From Brevibacterium sp. RIT 803 (GTDB lineage Bacteria; Actinomycetota; Actinomycetes; Actinomycetales; Brevibacteriaceae), in contig NZ_JAFEMW010000001.1 in the NCBI RefSeq assembly GCF_016892625.1, positions 496,001-560,000 of the forward strand: DNA of 64,000 nucleotides. Direction: 5' to 3'. Under the pieces are notes generated by a model that saw only the letters and a list, made by a program, of their open reading frames with translations, was not told the origin of the DNA and did not search any database. This document shows, piece after piece, positions 27,937-37,661 of this stretch. A program made the position numbers and the translations under genes. Numbering within the stretch: position 1 is the first letter of the stretch; each line of letters opens with the position of its first letter.

Positions 27937-27946
27937 TCCCCTGCCA

Positions 27947-28819
27947 TCAGTCCGCCTCGGCGATTTCTCGAGAGATCGCCGCTGACTGCTCGGCACTCGA
28001 CTGCATACCCGCGGGGATGGCTTCACCCATCCCTCGCTCGTCGAATGTAAGAAATGCTGCGCGAGTCGTTCCGCCGGGCAGCACCATCTCTCGACGGAGG
28101 TCCCCAGCAGCACTAGGATTGTCAGCAACCTCGTTTGCAAGAATTTTCGCAGCTCCAAGAAGTGTGTCGGCAGTCAACCTTGCCGCAGTTTTCTGGTCAA
28201 ACCCCAGTCCTATTCCTGCCTCGGTCATATGCTCAGCGAGGTAATAGAGATAGCCCGGAGCAGAACCGGCCATAGCGTTGAACTCGTCCATTTGTGATTC
28301 CGCTATAACGTGCACACGTCCACCGGGAGAAAAAAGGTTGCGCAACAGATCCACGTCGTCATCATCGACATGGGGACCAGCCGTCAGCCCAACTGAACCT
28401 GAGCCGACGGCCAACGGTGTATTTGGCATTGTGCGGACCACGGGCTGGCCCGGTCTCAGCGCAGATTCAAGCGCTCCGATACTCACACCGGCGGCGACAG
28501 AGACAACGAGAGCATGACAGGGCAAATCTTGAGAAATTTCCGTACAGATGCCAGCCACATAAGGAGGAAGCACTCCAACGATCGCGAGGTCAACGCCATC
28601 GACTGCCAACCTGTTTGCACCAGATTGCTGCTCGTTGGCAAGCACACGGATGCCGAGCTCTCTGCTCGTCAAGGTAGCCGATAATGCGCTCATTGTCGTA
28701 CCAATCACGTTTTCAGGCTGGATTCCGGCTTTGATCAGGCCTTTAAGAATTGCCACATTCATTGAGCCAAGTCCGAGCAAGGCAACTTTGAGCCCGTCAA
28801 CGTTCCGCATCGACACCAC
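27947..28819 (-). CDS. proC: Pyrroline-5-carboxylate reductase
   Basis: A 290-residue enzyme of proline synthesis or recycling that reduces pyrroline-5-carboxylate with NAD(P)H. It has the N-terminal Rossmann motif LLGLGSMNVAIL, the VRTMPNTPLAVGSGSVGL motif and the C-terminal helical signature PGGTTRAAFLTFDERGMGEAI. Start GTG 28819 has AGGAG at good spacing. It lies 302 bp downstream of the peptide-transport/beta-lactamase-like operon and may be a second ProC copy used on imported peptide- or amino-acid-derived substrates; that link is inference. Confidence 0.9.
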   Translation of the reverse strand: MVSMRNVDGLKVALLGLGSMNVAILKGLIKAGIQPENVIGTTMSALSATLTSRELGIRVLANEQQSGANRLAVDGVDLAIVGVLPPYVAGICTEISQDLPCHALVVSVAAGVSIGALESALRPGQPVVRTMPNTPLAVGSGSVGLTAGPHVDDDDVDLLRNLFSPGGRVHVIAESQMDEFNAMAGSAPGYLYYLAEHMTEAGIGLGFDQKTAARLTADTLLGAAKILANEVADNPSAAGDLRREMVLPGGTTRAAFLTFDERGMGEAIPAGMQSSAEQSAAISREIAEAD

Positions 28820-29121
28820 AGTCTCCTACCTTCAAATCCACAGTGATTCTTCGTATCAACGCTACAGGCTCCTTGCGAACGTGAGCGTCGGGAGGTTGCA
28901 AACCGGGGAGACGTTAGTTCCATTGTCAATATCACCACAATCCGCAGTGGTTCCAAACTGAGCAATGTGCTGCTGAACCTCGCCTAAGCGTGGGCACAAG
29001 GTAGGCGCCCCCAAGTGGACTTTGACCTCCACGTCGGACCAAGTGCCAAGGCTTCTGTTTCGTCAAAAGCACGAAACTCAACCTACTAACGCTTCCAGCA
29101 CCCATGACAGGTGCTTCGGCT
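28820..29121. other. Intergenic region upstream of proC
   Basis: No gene was found in these 302 bases. It presumably holds the proC promoter and the end of the upstream operon. No clear hairpin or known element was recognised. Confidence 0.4.
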
Positions 29122-30003
29122 CTACACTTTTCCTGTGCTGAGAGACCAGCATGCCTGGGAAAACTTCATCAGGAAGTCCTCCGCAACCGCAATTCCGGGC
29201 AATTCGTTCTGCCACAATGAAATGTCAGAAACACTTGCGCAGAGAATCAGGCGCGGCACGCCATCGTCAAAAAAGATGGCTGCGTCGTTTCGGATGCTCG
29301 CTGAGTTTCCGTCGCCCCCGCGTGCCAAATGCGCCACCTTGGTCTTGAACGGGCCGTAGCCAGGCAATCCCCGCCCGAGACCGCCACCTTTGAGCACGGA
29401 ACCGAGCACCGCGAGACAGCCCTCAGCAATCTCGCGAGGCAGACCACCATCTGTGTCAGAGAACGGCCCCTCAACAAGACCGTGAAGCAAGATACTTTGC
29501 TCGTCCGTCGTCGTTGAACCGATTTTCACCCCGGACAATCCCGGCGGAGAGAGCACCGGTCGACCCTCGATACCGCCCTCCCCCTGTTCCCGCAGGAACC
29601 GGTCGACCACTTCTACAGAGGACACACCTTGGACTCTGACGGATTCAGCGGTCACGGCGAACGCAGCTGGATCGCCTGTGATGACAGTTTGCGCCAAGAA
29701 GTCGCCGAGACTAAGCCTCAATCCGTTAGACATGCATCCAAGAACTCCCTTGTTGCCATCCGGTCGGTGACGCGATTCCAGGGTGCATGCCACGGAAAGG
29801 TCAACCTCTCCTCGATCGCTGGCATGGGCGAGAGCAAGGTACCAGATAAGTGCGTCGAAGTCGCCGATCGGCACCGACTCTTCGTTGCGGGACGCAGTCC
29901 GACCTCCAGTCTTCAGATCCAAAATTGTCCAGGAGGTTCGCGCGTCCACCTCTGAGGCGTAATAGTCGAGCGTTTTGACAAGTGAATCCGTGGTCATCGT
30001 CAT
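29122..30003 (-). CDS. Class A beta-lactamase-like protein lacking catalytic motifs
   Basis: A 293-residue paralogue of its upstream neighbour, recognisable by collinear segments (WTILDLKTGGRTASRNE; ASDRGEVDLSVACTLES; LRLSLGDFLAQTVITGD). The serine hydrolase motifs are gone: the SxxK position reads SVPI (about 43-46), the SDN position reads TGDPA (about 109-113) and no KTG-like motif is placed correctly. It is probably a non-catalytic partner or binding protein. The start ATG at 30003 overlaps the upstream stop by ATGA. No signal peptide is visible. Confidence 0.75.
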   Translation of the reverse strand: MTMTTDSLVKTLDYYASEVDARTSWTILDLKTGGRTASRNEESVPIGDFDALIWYLALAHASDRGEVDLSVACTLESRHRPDGNKGVLGCMSNGLRLSLGDFLAQTVITGDPAAFAVTAESVRVQGVSSVEVVDRFLREQGEGGIEGRPVLSPPGLSGVKIGSTTTDEQSILLHGLVEGPFSDTDGGLPREIAEGCLAVLGSVLKGGGLGRGLPGYGPFKTKVAHLARGGDGNSASIRNDAAIFFDDGVPRLILCASVSDISLWQNELPGIAVAEDFLMKFSQACWSLSTGKV

Positions 30004-30920
30004 GACGTCACCGGCCTTCCGTAGTCGAGAATGTTTGCTGGGACTTCGGTGTTGTTGACGACGAGCTCCCACGCGCTACGACCGAACGCGGAGATGAGAT
30101 CAATTGCGAGATCATTGCCCGGACGACCGTCACGCAAACGGGTCTGCACCCAGTCTGTATATACAGCCAATGCACATGCCGCTCGACCATCGCTGTCAAA
30201 GATCACTCCTATCTCGGACCTACCACGGACCCCTCGGCCACCTTTCTGGGCAACGACTACGTCGTCGGGGAGGAATCGGGCGAACTCGAACGAGTCCCAT
30301 CCCAACGTCATCAGCTCCAGCGCATAGCTGCACAGATCCTTGCTCACTGCGATGAGGTCGGAGCCGGATGCCGACTGGCTTCCCGCCACGATGGCCTTGA
30401 GCAGTCTGATCTGGTCAATAGGGGTCGACGTCGTCATGGGCGCATCGGTGTGGAACCAAGGAATCCTACTGGTGTCTGGGAAGACGTGCCGGTGGATGGT
30501 CTGATGTAGACCTGAGTTTTGACAGAAGTCGTTGATGACACGCAGCTGCTCTCGCTCGTCGGCTCCGAGCGACTCAAAGACGAGCCGCGTACAGACGTTG
30601 TCGCTGGAGACAATCATCTGTGCCAGTGCGTCTCGGAGCGGAAAAGAAAATCCTGGAGTCATGTATCGGAAGGTCCCCGATTGGACGCCTTCAGCCATGC
30701 CCGACGTGTATTCGACTTCGCGATCAAGATCGATTCTGCCTGCGGTCACCTCGCTGAGCACGCACATCATTACCGAGACCTTGCGTGTGCTTGCAGTCCA
30801 CTGCGGTTCGTCGAATCGTTCGCCGTAGAACTGAGCATTGCGAAAATCGTAGAGGGCCCAACGAGTGGTGAACGGTTGATCTCTCATCAATGTCGATAGT
30901 TGTTCTTGTATGCGGTTCAT
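30000..30920 (-). CDS. Serine hydrolase, class A beta-lactamase family
   Basis: A 306-residue protein with the class A triad of motifs in order: SxxK as STRK (44-47), SDN (106-108) and KGG in place of KTG (226-228). It lacks a signal peptide, so it is probably cytosolic rather than a secreted antibiotic-resistance enzyme; peptide or amide hydrolysis is more likely. The ATG at 30920 has AAGGAAA upstream; an ATG eight codons earlier overlaps the ABC ATPase stop. It is co-transcribed with a Dpp-type transporter. Confidence 0.82.
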   Translation of the reverse strand: MNRIQEQLSTLMRDQPFTTRWALYDFRNAQFYGERFDEPQWTASTRKVSVMMCVLSEVTAGRIDLDREVEYTSGMAEGVQSGTFRYMTPGFSFPLRDALAQMIVSSDNVCTRLVFESLGADEREQLRVINDFCQNSGLHQTIHRHVFPDTSRIPWFHTDAPMTTSTPIDQIRLLKAIVAGSQSASGSDLIAVSKDLCSYALELMTLGWDSFEFARFLPDDVVVAQKGGRGVRGRSEIGVIFDSDGRAACALAVYTDWVQTRLRDGRPGNDLAIDLISAFGRSAWELVVNNTEVPANILDYGRPVTS

Positions 30921-30940
30921 GGTTTCCTTCTTAGCGAGGC

Positions 30941-31780
30941 TCATACTTCGGTGAATCCGTAAGTCCGCGGCAAGGTCGGCACGGCTGTCAAAAGTGTCTT
31001 TGTGTAGTCCGAGCGAGGATCAGCGAAGATCTCTTCGGCCGGTCGCTGCTCCACAATGACGCCCTTGCGCATCACTGCGATGTCGTCGGAAATATAGCGC
31101 GCGACTCCCATGTCGTGAGTGATGAAGATGATGGTCAGGCCACGATCATCCCTGAGATCGTTGAGCAGGTTAAGAACCTGAGCTTGGCTTGAAACATCAA
31201 GCCCGGACACAGCTTCGTCGCAAATGAGGGCACGCGGTCGCGAGATCAGGGCGAGAGCGATAACTACGCGCTGCTGCTGACCACCTGAGAGTTGATGCGG
31301 GAAGCGATCGAGGTGCGTATGCGGCAGTCCAACATCGTCGAGGGCATTGCGGACGATCGTCGTTCGATTGCCGTACTCGCCGGAACGATGGATCTTCACA
31401 CGTTCAGCGAGGAGGTGCCTAATCCTCAGCTTCGGATTTAACGCTGACGACGGGTCTTGGAAGACCATCTGCATCTCGCGGGCAGCTATTTTCCTTCGCC
31501 GACCCCGCAATGTTGACATGTCCACACCGTTGTAACGGACCGTTCCACTTGAAATCGACTCGAGACCGAGGATGGCGCGGACTGTCGTCGACTTTCCACT
31601 TCCTGATTCCCCGACGATCCCGAAGGTACGTCCAGCCCTCACATCGAAGCTCACTTCATCGACTGCTTTCACCAGCGAGGCACCCAGCATGCGGGCTAGC
31701 GCACCAGGACTGAAATCGACGGACACAGACCGAAGCGATAGTAGCGGAGGCTCTATGTCGTTTGCCGTTTCAGCAGTCAT
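30941..31780 (-). CDS. Peptide ABC transporter ATP-binding protein, DppF/OppF type
   Basis: A 279-residue ATPase with Walker A (GESGSGKSTT), signature (LSGGQQQRVVIALAL), Walker B (ALICDEAVSGLDVS) and a C-terminal oligopeptide-transport extension (SDYTKTLLTAVP). A strong AAAGGAG site sets the start, which overlaps the preceding ATPase by 11 bases. It pairs with the DppD-type ATPase. Confidence 0.9.
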   Translation of the reverse strand: MTAETANDIEPPLLSLRSVSVDFSPGALARMLGASLVKAVDEVSFDVRAGRTFGIVGESGSGKSTTVRAILGLESISSGTVRYNGVDMSTLRGRRRKIAAREMQMVFQDPSSALNPKLRIRHLLAERVKIHRSGEYGNRTTIVRNALDDVGLPHTHLDRFPHQLSGGQQQRVVIALALISRPRALICDEAVSGLDVSSQAQVLNLLNDLRDDRGLTIIFITHDMGVARYISDDIAVMRKGVIVEQRPAEEIFADPRSDYTKTLLTAVPTLPRTYGFTEV

Positions 31781-32744
31781 TACTGCTCCTTTCAACGTCG
31801 ACTCGGCTCGTTTGGGCCTTACGAACGAAATGATTCGGACTCACAGCATCGAATTCGGCACTGTCGTCGTCCCATCCTCCGCCCCCTTGGCCCCCATCGT
31901 GGCGACGTTCGATTGTGGCCAAGGGACGACCTTTCTCCGTCTCCAGGCTCGGCACAGCAGCTAGGAGTCCTCCGGTGTACGGGTGGACGGGCGCGTCGAA
32001 AATGTCTTCGACAGCGCCATGTTCGATGACGATCCCGAAGTACATCACCGCCACTCGGTCACACAACTGCCAAACGACGGCGAGGTCGTGAGTGACGAAA
32101 ATCAGAGCCATGCCCGTGTCGGTGCATAACTGCCTCAGCAATTTGAGGATTTGCTTCTGCGTAGTAACGTCAAGCGCCGTGGTCGGTTCGTCCGCCACTA
32201 GCACTTTTGGACTCTGAGCTAGAGCGATTGCGATAACGACACGTTGACGCTGACCACCTGAGAGCTGGTGGGGGTACTGCCGCAATCGTCTCTCAGGATC
32301 ATCAAGACCGACGCGTTCGAGCAGCGATATCGATTCAGCGTGGACTTTCCGTTTGTCTGTGATTCCTCCGAGACTGATCGCATTCTTCAGCTGAGTACCA
32401 ATCGTGAACACCGGGTTGAGCGATCGGAGAGGATCTTGAAAAATCATCGCAATCTCGGATCCCCTCAGAGATGGAAGCGAAGTGTCTTTCAGGCTGAGCA
32501 CCTCAGTGCCGTCAAGGTGAATGCTTCCCTGATAACGCGTGCTCGCTTCGTCGTTGAGTCGCAGGAGTGATCGCCCGAGTGTGCTCTTGCCACATCCGGA
32601 CTCACCGACAAGACCGAGGATCTCTCCGGGAGCGACGTCAAGAGTGATTCCCCGCAATGCTGAGAAGGGGCCGTAGTCGGTCTCGTAGTCGACGCTCAGG
32701 TCGCTTATGGAGAGAATTGGAACGCGTTCATGCGTGGTCGTCAT
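31770..32744 (-). CDS. Peptide ABC transporter ATP-binding protein, DppD/OppD type
   Basis: A 324-residue ATPase with Walker A (GESGCGKSTLGRS), Q-loop (IFQDPLRSLNPVF), signature (LSGGQRQRVVIAIAL), Walker B (VLVADEPTTALD) and the C-terminal oligopeptide extension (HPYTGGLLAAVPSLE). It overlaps the DppC-type permease by ATGA and drives import with its DppF partner. Confidence 0.92.
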   Translation of the reverse strand: MTTTHERVPILSISDLSVDYETDYGPFSALRGITLDVAPGEILGLVGESGCGKSTLGRSLLRLNDEASTRYQGSIHLDGTEVLSLKDTSLPSLRGSEIAMIFQDPLRSLNPVFTIGTQLKNAISLGGITDKRKVHAESISLLERVGLDDPERRLRQYPHQLSGGQRQRVVIAIALAQSPKVLVADEPTTALDVTTQKQILKLLRQLCTDTGMALIFVTHDLAVVWQLCDRVAVMYFGIVIEHGAVEDIFDAPVHPYTGGLLAAVPSLETEKGRPLATIERRHDGGQGGGGWDDDSAEFDAVSPNHFVRKAQTSRVDVERSSNDC

Positions 32745-33619
32745 CTCAGTCTCCTTGTAGTCTTAGGGTCAAGCATGTCGCGGAGTCCGTCGCCAGCGAG
32801 GTTAAGGCCAATCACGGCGGTGACCAGGCCAAGTGCCGGAAATACCGCCACCCACCAGGCAGAGAACAGCAGCGTCTTACCGTCAGCGAGCATGTTTCCC
32901 CAGCTGGCGTCAGGCGGCGGCACACCAGCGCCGAGAAAGCTCAGCGTTGCCTCCGCAATGACGGCATCGGCAAACACAAAGGTCGCCTGCACAACCACCG
33001 TCGTGAGGATATTCGGCACAATGTGAAGACTCACAAGCCGAAAGAAATTCGGGTGCTGTAGCTTGATCGCCTCGATGTAGGTCTCTTCCTTGACAGAGAT
33101 GACTCTCGAACGAACAAGCCGGGCCATAGTCGGAGTCGAAACGACAGCCATGGCGATGATGACATTGCCGACTTCAGGGCCGAGCGACGCCATGAGACCA
33201 ATTCCGAGCAGGACCCCCGGGATGGCGAGTAGCCCGTCGGCAATTCGCATCAGAATCTGGTCAAGCCAATTTACGTAGCCAGCGAGAATACCGACAACGA
33301 GTCCGAGGCCGGTAGCGGCGGCTGCCGAGGACAGCCCAACGATCAGTGATATTTGGCCGCCATGAAAGAACCTCGACAGCACATCACGTCCGAACTGGTC
33401 GGTACCGAAAGGATGCTCCGGCGATATGCCCTCGAGCCGATGGTTCGCATCGACGGCGTTAGGGTCGGCCGAAGATAGAACCGGAACGACAAAGCACGCG
33501 ATGGCAACGACAATTACTAAGCCGCAACCGATCGCCAGACTCCGATTCTTGCCGACCCAATCGACGAAACTGTGCTTTCGGGTAGAGGGGGATGCGCGGA
33601 AGATATTGTCTACAGCCAT
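32741..33619 (-). CDS. Peptide ABC transporter permease, DppC/OppC type
   Basis: A 292-residue permease with about six helices. It has the N-terminal periplasmic motif HPFGTDQFGRDVLSR typical of DppC/OppC and the coupling loop (IEAIKLQHPNFFRLVSLHIVPNIL). The ATG at 33619 has GAAGGAGG upstream and overlaps the DppB-type stop. It forms the channel with the DppB protein. Confidence 0.92.
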   Translation of the reverse strand: MAVDNIFRASPSTRKHSFVDWVGKNRSLAIGCGLVIVVAIACFVVPVLSSADPNAVDANHRLEGISPEHPFGTDQFGRDVLSRFFHGGQISLIVGLSSAAAATGLGLVVGILAGYVNWLDQILMRIADGLLAIPGVLLGIGLMASLGPEVGNVIIAMAVVSTPTMARLVRSRVISVKEETYIEAIKLQHPNFFRLVSLHIVPNILTTVVVQATFVFADAVIAEATLSFLGAGVPPPDASWGNMLADGKTLLFSAWWVAVFPALGLVTAVIGLNLAGDGLRDMLDPKTTRRLR

Positions 33620-33629
33620 GATTCCTCCT

Positions 33630-34586
33630 TCAGAGTCGGCCAGCATTGAGTCGCACCCGCGGATCGAGAAATCCGTAGAGGAGGTCGATCACAAAGTTGA
33701 GACCGACGTAGAGCAACGCGCCTAGGAGCACGACTGCCTGGATGACTGGATAGTCGCGACGACCAATGGAATCTACGACGAGCTGTCCAATGCCCGGGAT
33801 GTTGAACACCGTCTCCGTGACGACTGCACCGGTGATAAGGCTGCCAAATGTCGTTCCCAACACGGTGATGATCGGCAGGGAGGCATTGCGGAGAACTTCC
33901 CGGTAGACAATTCGTGTCTCTCCCATGCCGATCGAGCGCGCCAGTTGCACAAAGTTCTCCGCAAGCACGTCCATCATGGACCCGCGGGTCATTCTCGCTA
34001 CCAAGGCCGAGAGGACGACGGCAAGGGAGACCGCAGGGAGGACGAGATAGCTAAGGTAAGTGCCAAGACCGTCAGAGAGTTCGGCCCAACCAGCCGTCGG
34101 CAGTACCTGGAGAACAACGCCGAAGATCAGAACTAGGAAGATTGCGAGCACGAAGCTGGGAATGCCCATGCCGATAAGTGCAACGACCATGACCGACCGG
34201 TCCATCGCTCCACCTGGGCGGCGTGCCGCCGCGATTCCCAACGGCACGGCGACTAAGACGATAATGAGTTCAGCAGCGATCGCAAGTGCCGCAGTGGGTC
34301 CGATGCGTTCGGCTAGCACCTGTGTGACCGGTTGCTGCATGAATACTGAAGCTCCAAGATCACCTTGGACAGCGTGAGTCAGCCACTGCCAATACTGGAC
34401 GAAGATCGGCTGGTTGAGGCCCATCTCCTCCCTCAGGCCAGCCACCTGGTCCATCGGAGCCTCCGCTCCGAGTATTACCCGAGCTGGGTCGCCGGGTGTG
34501 AGGTGGACGAGCATGAAAACAACTATTGAGACGACGAGGAGTACCGGTATCGTCGCAACGATGCGTCTGACAATGAATGTCACCAT
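33630..34586 (-). CDS. Peptide ABC transporter permease, DppB/OppB type
   Basis: A 318-residue permease beginning MVTFIVRRIVATIPVLLVVSIVVF, the usual DppB start, with the LTPGDPARVILG motif and the coupling loop ARSIGMGETRIVYREVLRNA. GGGAGG lies six bases before the ATG. The much longer in-frame reading to 34970 translates the binding-protein gene out of frame and is rejected. Confidence 0.92.
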   Translation of the reverse strand: MVTFIVRRIVATIPVLLVVSIVVFMLVHLTPGDPARVILGAEAPMDQVAGLREEMGLNQPIFVQYWQWLTHAVQGDLGASVFMQQPVTQVLAERIGPTAALAIAAELIIVLVAVPLGIAAARRPGGAMDRSVMVVALIGMGIPSFVLAIFLVLIFGVVLQVLPTAGWAELSDGLGTYLSYLVLPAVSLAVVLSALVARMTRGSMMDVLAENFVQLARSIGMGETRIVYREVLRNASLPIITVLGTTFGSLITGAVVTETVFNIPGIGQLVVDSIGRRDYPVIQAVVLLGALLYVGLNFVIDLLYGFLDPRVRLNAGRL

Positions 34587-34626
34587 TTCTGGCCTCCCGT
34601 TGGAGAGCGGTCGTGTCGCTTCAAAG

Positions 34627-36186
34627 TCACTTCGCGGTAGCCTTCCAGAGAACAAGGCTGCCGCCGACAGCTGTGACACCTGTGATGTCGCTGCTGACTG
34701 CGTAGAGTTCCGCGGCACTGCCGAGGTTGACGACTGGAATGTAGGAAGTGAACCATTTCTGCATCTGGTCGCTGTAGACCCTCTGCTGATCGGCCGTGGT
34801 CTCTGCTGCTTGGTACTTCTTGACGATCGGTGCCAGTGGTTTCGGGTCTGTCCATCCCGGGTTGTCCTCGGGTATGTAAAACTGCTGCAGAGGTTCGATC
34901 TTCGCGATGTTATTGATGACGATGATCTCCCACGCGTCCGGTTCAGTACGCTTCGAGTTGAGCGTCGCATAGTCGAAATTCTCGAGCTCAGCGTTCACAC
35001 CGAGACCTTTGAGCTGCTGCTGTAGGACCGTGGAAGCCTGATAGGCCCGTCCAGCGTCACGCGAGGTGATGATGCGGACTTTCTGGCCGTCATAGCCAGC
35101 CTCGGACAGTAGCTTCTTGGCCTTCTCTGGATCCACTGCTCCCGGCCTCTCACTATCGGCGCAGGGCCATTGGTTCGACAGAGCTTGCGGCATCATGCAG
35201 CCATTCGCTGCTTCGTAGAACTTTGGGTCGGAGTAGGACGACTTGAGAATGGCGTCTCGATCAAGACCAATGGCAAGCGCCTCTCGAGCTTTGACATCAG
35301 CAAATAGGCCCTCCTTCTTGTTGAAGTAGAGGTTTGGCAGGGAGACCTTATCGGTAATTTCGAGTGAGAGCCCGGAGTCGCTGGCAAGCTGGTCGTAGTT
35401 GTCGTAGGGCAGGGTCTGTGCCACGTCGTACTTGCCAGACTGCAATCCGGCAATCTCTGTGGAGGGATCGGGGGTGAACTCATATGTGAGCTTTCCAAAG
35501 CCTGCGGTCCTGTCGCCGGCAAGCCCGCTGGGCTCACCGTCAGCCGGAGTGTAATCGTCGAACTTCGACAGTTGCAGGTTCTGCCCCTTGTTCCAAGCGG
35601 TAAAGGTGAAGGGCCCCGTGCCGATGTTCTCGGTCATTGGCTTCGATCCGGCTTCCTCCGCAATCTCTGCAGTGGTGATCAAGGGAAGACTTGACTCACC
35701 GTAGGACAGCACGAGGGCAGCCGCGCTGTTCGGGGTCTTGAGCTTCATGACGACTTCCGTGTCGTTGGTCTTCTCGAAGGTCGCGCCTTTGAAACTGTAT
35801 TGAGCAGCCGCAGAGTTTTCCAACCACCGCTTCATCGAACTAACGACATCGTCAACTTCCATCACGCTGCCGTCGTGAAATTTGACCCCATCACGCAAGG
35901 TGAAAGTGATTCGTTTGTTGTCCTTGGACTGTGTGAATGATTTCGCCAGCATCGGTGTTGGCTCACCTTTGTCGTTCTGCGTCAACAGAGTTTCGAATAC
36001 ATTGCGCATCGGTTCAGTTGTCGGCACCTCGGTCGAGATAACCGGGTCAAAATTCGAAGCTTCTTGTGGATATGCCACCGTGAGTTCGTCCAAAGTGCCT
36101 TGGGAGCCGCTTGTTCCGCCGCACCCCGATACTGCAATCGCAAATGCACCGGCCATCGCTAGAGAAACTATTCGGTTTCGCTTCAT
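34627..36186 (-). CDS. Peptide ABC transporter substrate-binding lipoprotein (SBP family 5)
   Basis: A 519-residue periplasmic-type binding protein with a lipoprotein signal (basic start, hydrophobic core, lipobox VSGC at about residue 22). Family 5 landmarks are PMLAKSFTQSKDNKRITFTLRDGVKFHDG, VVSSMKRWLENS and the GTGPFTFTAW region. GAGGAG precedes the ATG. It leads the peptide-transport operon and sets its substrate range, which may be modified peptides or amides given the hydrolases downstream. Confidence 0.92.
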   Translation of the reverse strand: MKRNRIVSLAMAGAFAIAVSGCGGTSGSQGTLDELTVAYPQEASNFDPVISTEVPTTEPMRNVFETLLTQNDKGEPTPMLAKSFTQSKDNKRITFTLRDGVKFHDGSVMEVDDVVSSMKRWLENSAAAQYSFKGATFEKTNDTEVVMKLKTPNSAAALVLSYGESSLPLITTAEIAEEAGSKPMTENIGTGPFTFTAWNKGQNLQLSKFDDYTPADGEPSGLAGDRTAGFGKLTYEFTPDPSTEIAGLQSGKYDVAQTLPYDNYDQLASDSGLSLEITDKVSLPNLYFNKKEGLFADVKAREALAIGLDRDAILKSSYSDPKFYEAANGCMMPQALSNQWPCADSERPGAVDPEKAKKLLSEAGYDGQKVRIITSRDAGRAYQASTVLQQQLKGLGVNAELENFDYATLNSKRTEPDAWEIIVINNIAKIEPLQQFYIPEDNPGWTDPKPLAPIVKKYQAAETTADQQRVYSDQMQKWFTSYIPVVNLGSAAELYAVSSDITGVTAVGGSLVLWKATAK

Positions 36187-36429
36187 GCTGGTCTACTCCT
36201 CAACTTCATCGTCGATAGAATTTCGCACGCTCGAACGAATCGAGCTGGGATCGGTGGTCGGCAAGATCGTCCAGGCAAATTCCGCCTCAGCCATTGAGCG
36301 ACCCGTGTTCGCACCGTGTTCAATGAGGCTATATGCTCGTCGAGACGGTGACCCTACGTTTAACAGGAAGTGCCCAATCGTTGTGGAGCTCGCTCCCAAA
36401 TGGCTCCCGGTTCTGTGAAATTCTGATCG

Positions 36430-37569
36430 ATGTCGCACCGTGCAGTCGACCGCTTCATGGAGGGGCGCGGAGGAGGATCGACTCTGACTATTGTTTTTAA
36501 GCTTCCGGGATTTTCGGCGTCTGACTTCCATGTCGTCATTTCGCCTCTGACCGAAATGATGGCGGTTCTCCATGCCATGGCAGAACCCGACCACCATCTT
36601 GAAGCTCGTTCAGTCCTCAGCACCATCTCGGAATCAATCAACAACGCGTACGCGCGTGAATTCAACTTCCTGTCACCACTGTGGGCGCGATTCCGATGCC
36701 GCCTCTTCTTCCCGTTTTCACCAGAGTCGCAATCGCTCGACGCCGAGCTACAGGCTGTCGAAGCTCTGCCGATACGAACTTTCGTTTGGCTATGCGCTGA
36801 GGGAGTACAAGGAATGCGCGGCCCTATTCCTCCAGTTGATCGCCTCATCCAGGAAACGCCTGAACGCAGGCGCTTCCTTGACTACTGTTTGTCCCGATCG
36901 ACCGCACGACACGATCTCGCTGTTGCACTGCTCAATGATCCGACAGCTGTGCGTCGCCGACTTCTCTGCTTTCTCGCCGAAACGAACACCCTGTTTTTCG
37001 GCCACGAGTGGATGATCGTCCGCGATGAGATCAGAAGAGCAGCCGCATCTCACCAGCATCAGACACGCACGCTCTCCAGTGGAGATGCGCTGGCGCGCCT
37101 CCACTACAGCGCGCATCATGCAATTGAACTAAACGAAGTCCGAATCGACAAGCTCCAGCAATACTCGGTGCCGCTGAAGGACAGAACGGTGATCGCAGTG
37201 CCCTCAGTGCGGATAGGCTCACACCTCACTGTCAAGTGGGAGCCTGATGTGCCGATCATCATCCATTTCCCGTTAAGAACCGCCAGCGCAGGACCATTGG
37301 GCATCGGGGCGATGAGGCAACGACTTGCCGCGCTCAACTCCGATTCGAGAATGGAACTCTTCCGGCACCTTGTCGGAGAACCGATCACCACTTCCGAACT
37401 CGCTTCGCGAATGAACCAAACGCCGGCTCAAATATCCCGCGAGTTGAGGGTACTCCGCGATGCCGATCTACTGATCTCCGAACGCCGCGGCAAACTCATC
37501 TTCCACCGAATGGACGTCGACAAGATTGTTCACCTCGGTCCCGATCTACTGTCGACAGTGCTACGTTGA
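36430..37569 (+). CDS. DUF5937-type transcriptional regulator with C-terminal ArsR-like helix-turn-helix
   Basis: A 379-residue protein with a large N-terminal domain of the DUF5937 type and a C-terminal winged helix (about residues 310-370, EPITTSELASRMNQTPAQISRELRVLRDADLLISERRGKLIFHRMD). It is divergent from the peptide-transport operon across 243 bp and likely controls it. The ligand of the N-terminal domain is unknown. Confidence 0.8.
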   Translation: MSHRAVDRFMEGRGGGSTLTIVFKLPGFSASDFHVVISPLTEMMAVLHAMAEPDHHLEARSVLSTISESINNAYAREFNFLSPLWARFRCRLFFPFSPESQSLDAELQAVEALPIRTFVWLCAEGVQGMRGPIPPVDRLIQETPERRRFLDYCLSRSTARHDLAVALLNDPTAVRRRLLCFLAETNTLFFGHEWMIVRDEIRRAAASHQHQTRTLSSGDALARLHYSAHHAIELNEVRIDKLQQYSVPLKDRTVIAVPSVRIGSHLTVKWEPDVPIIIHFPLRTASAGPLGIGAMRQRLAALNSDSRMELFRHLVGEPITTSELASRMNQTPAQISRELRVLRDADLLISERRGKLIFHRMDVDKIVHLGPDLLSTVLR

Positions 37570-37573
37570 CAGT

Positions 37574-37589
37574 GCCGGATTTATCCGGC
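37574..37589. terminator. Short hairpin between convergent genes
   Basis: GCCGGAT and ATCCGGC arms flank TT just after the regulator stop, between convergent genes. It is a short, weak terminator candidate without a T-run. Confidence 0.35.
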
Positions 37590-37661
37590 GTGTTGACCGT
37601 TCCCCTTAGAAGTCCGTGCTGCTCGACGTATCAGTTTTCGTTGGGACACACTCGCCCGGAT

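Noticed and set aside
34587..34970. N-terminal extension of the DppB-type permease
   Set aside because: It translates the binding-protein gene out of frame; the ATG at 34586 has a strong ribosome site and the normal DppB start.
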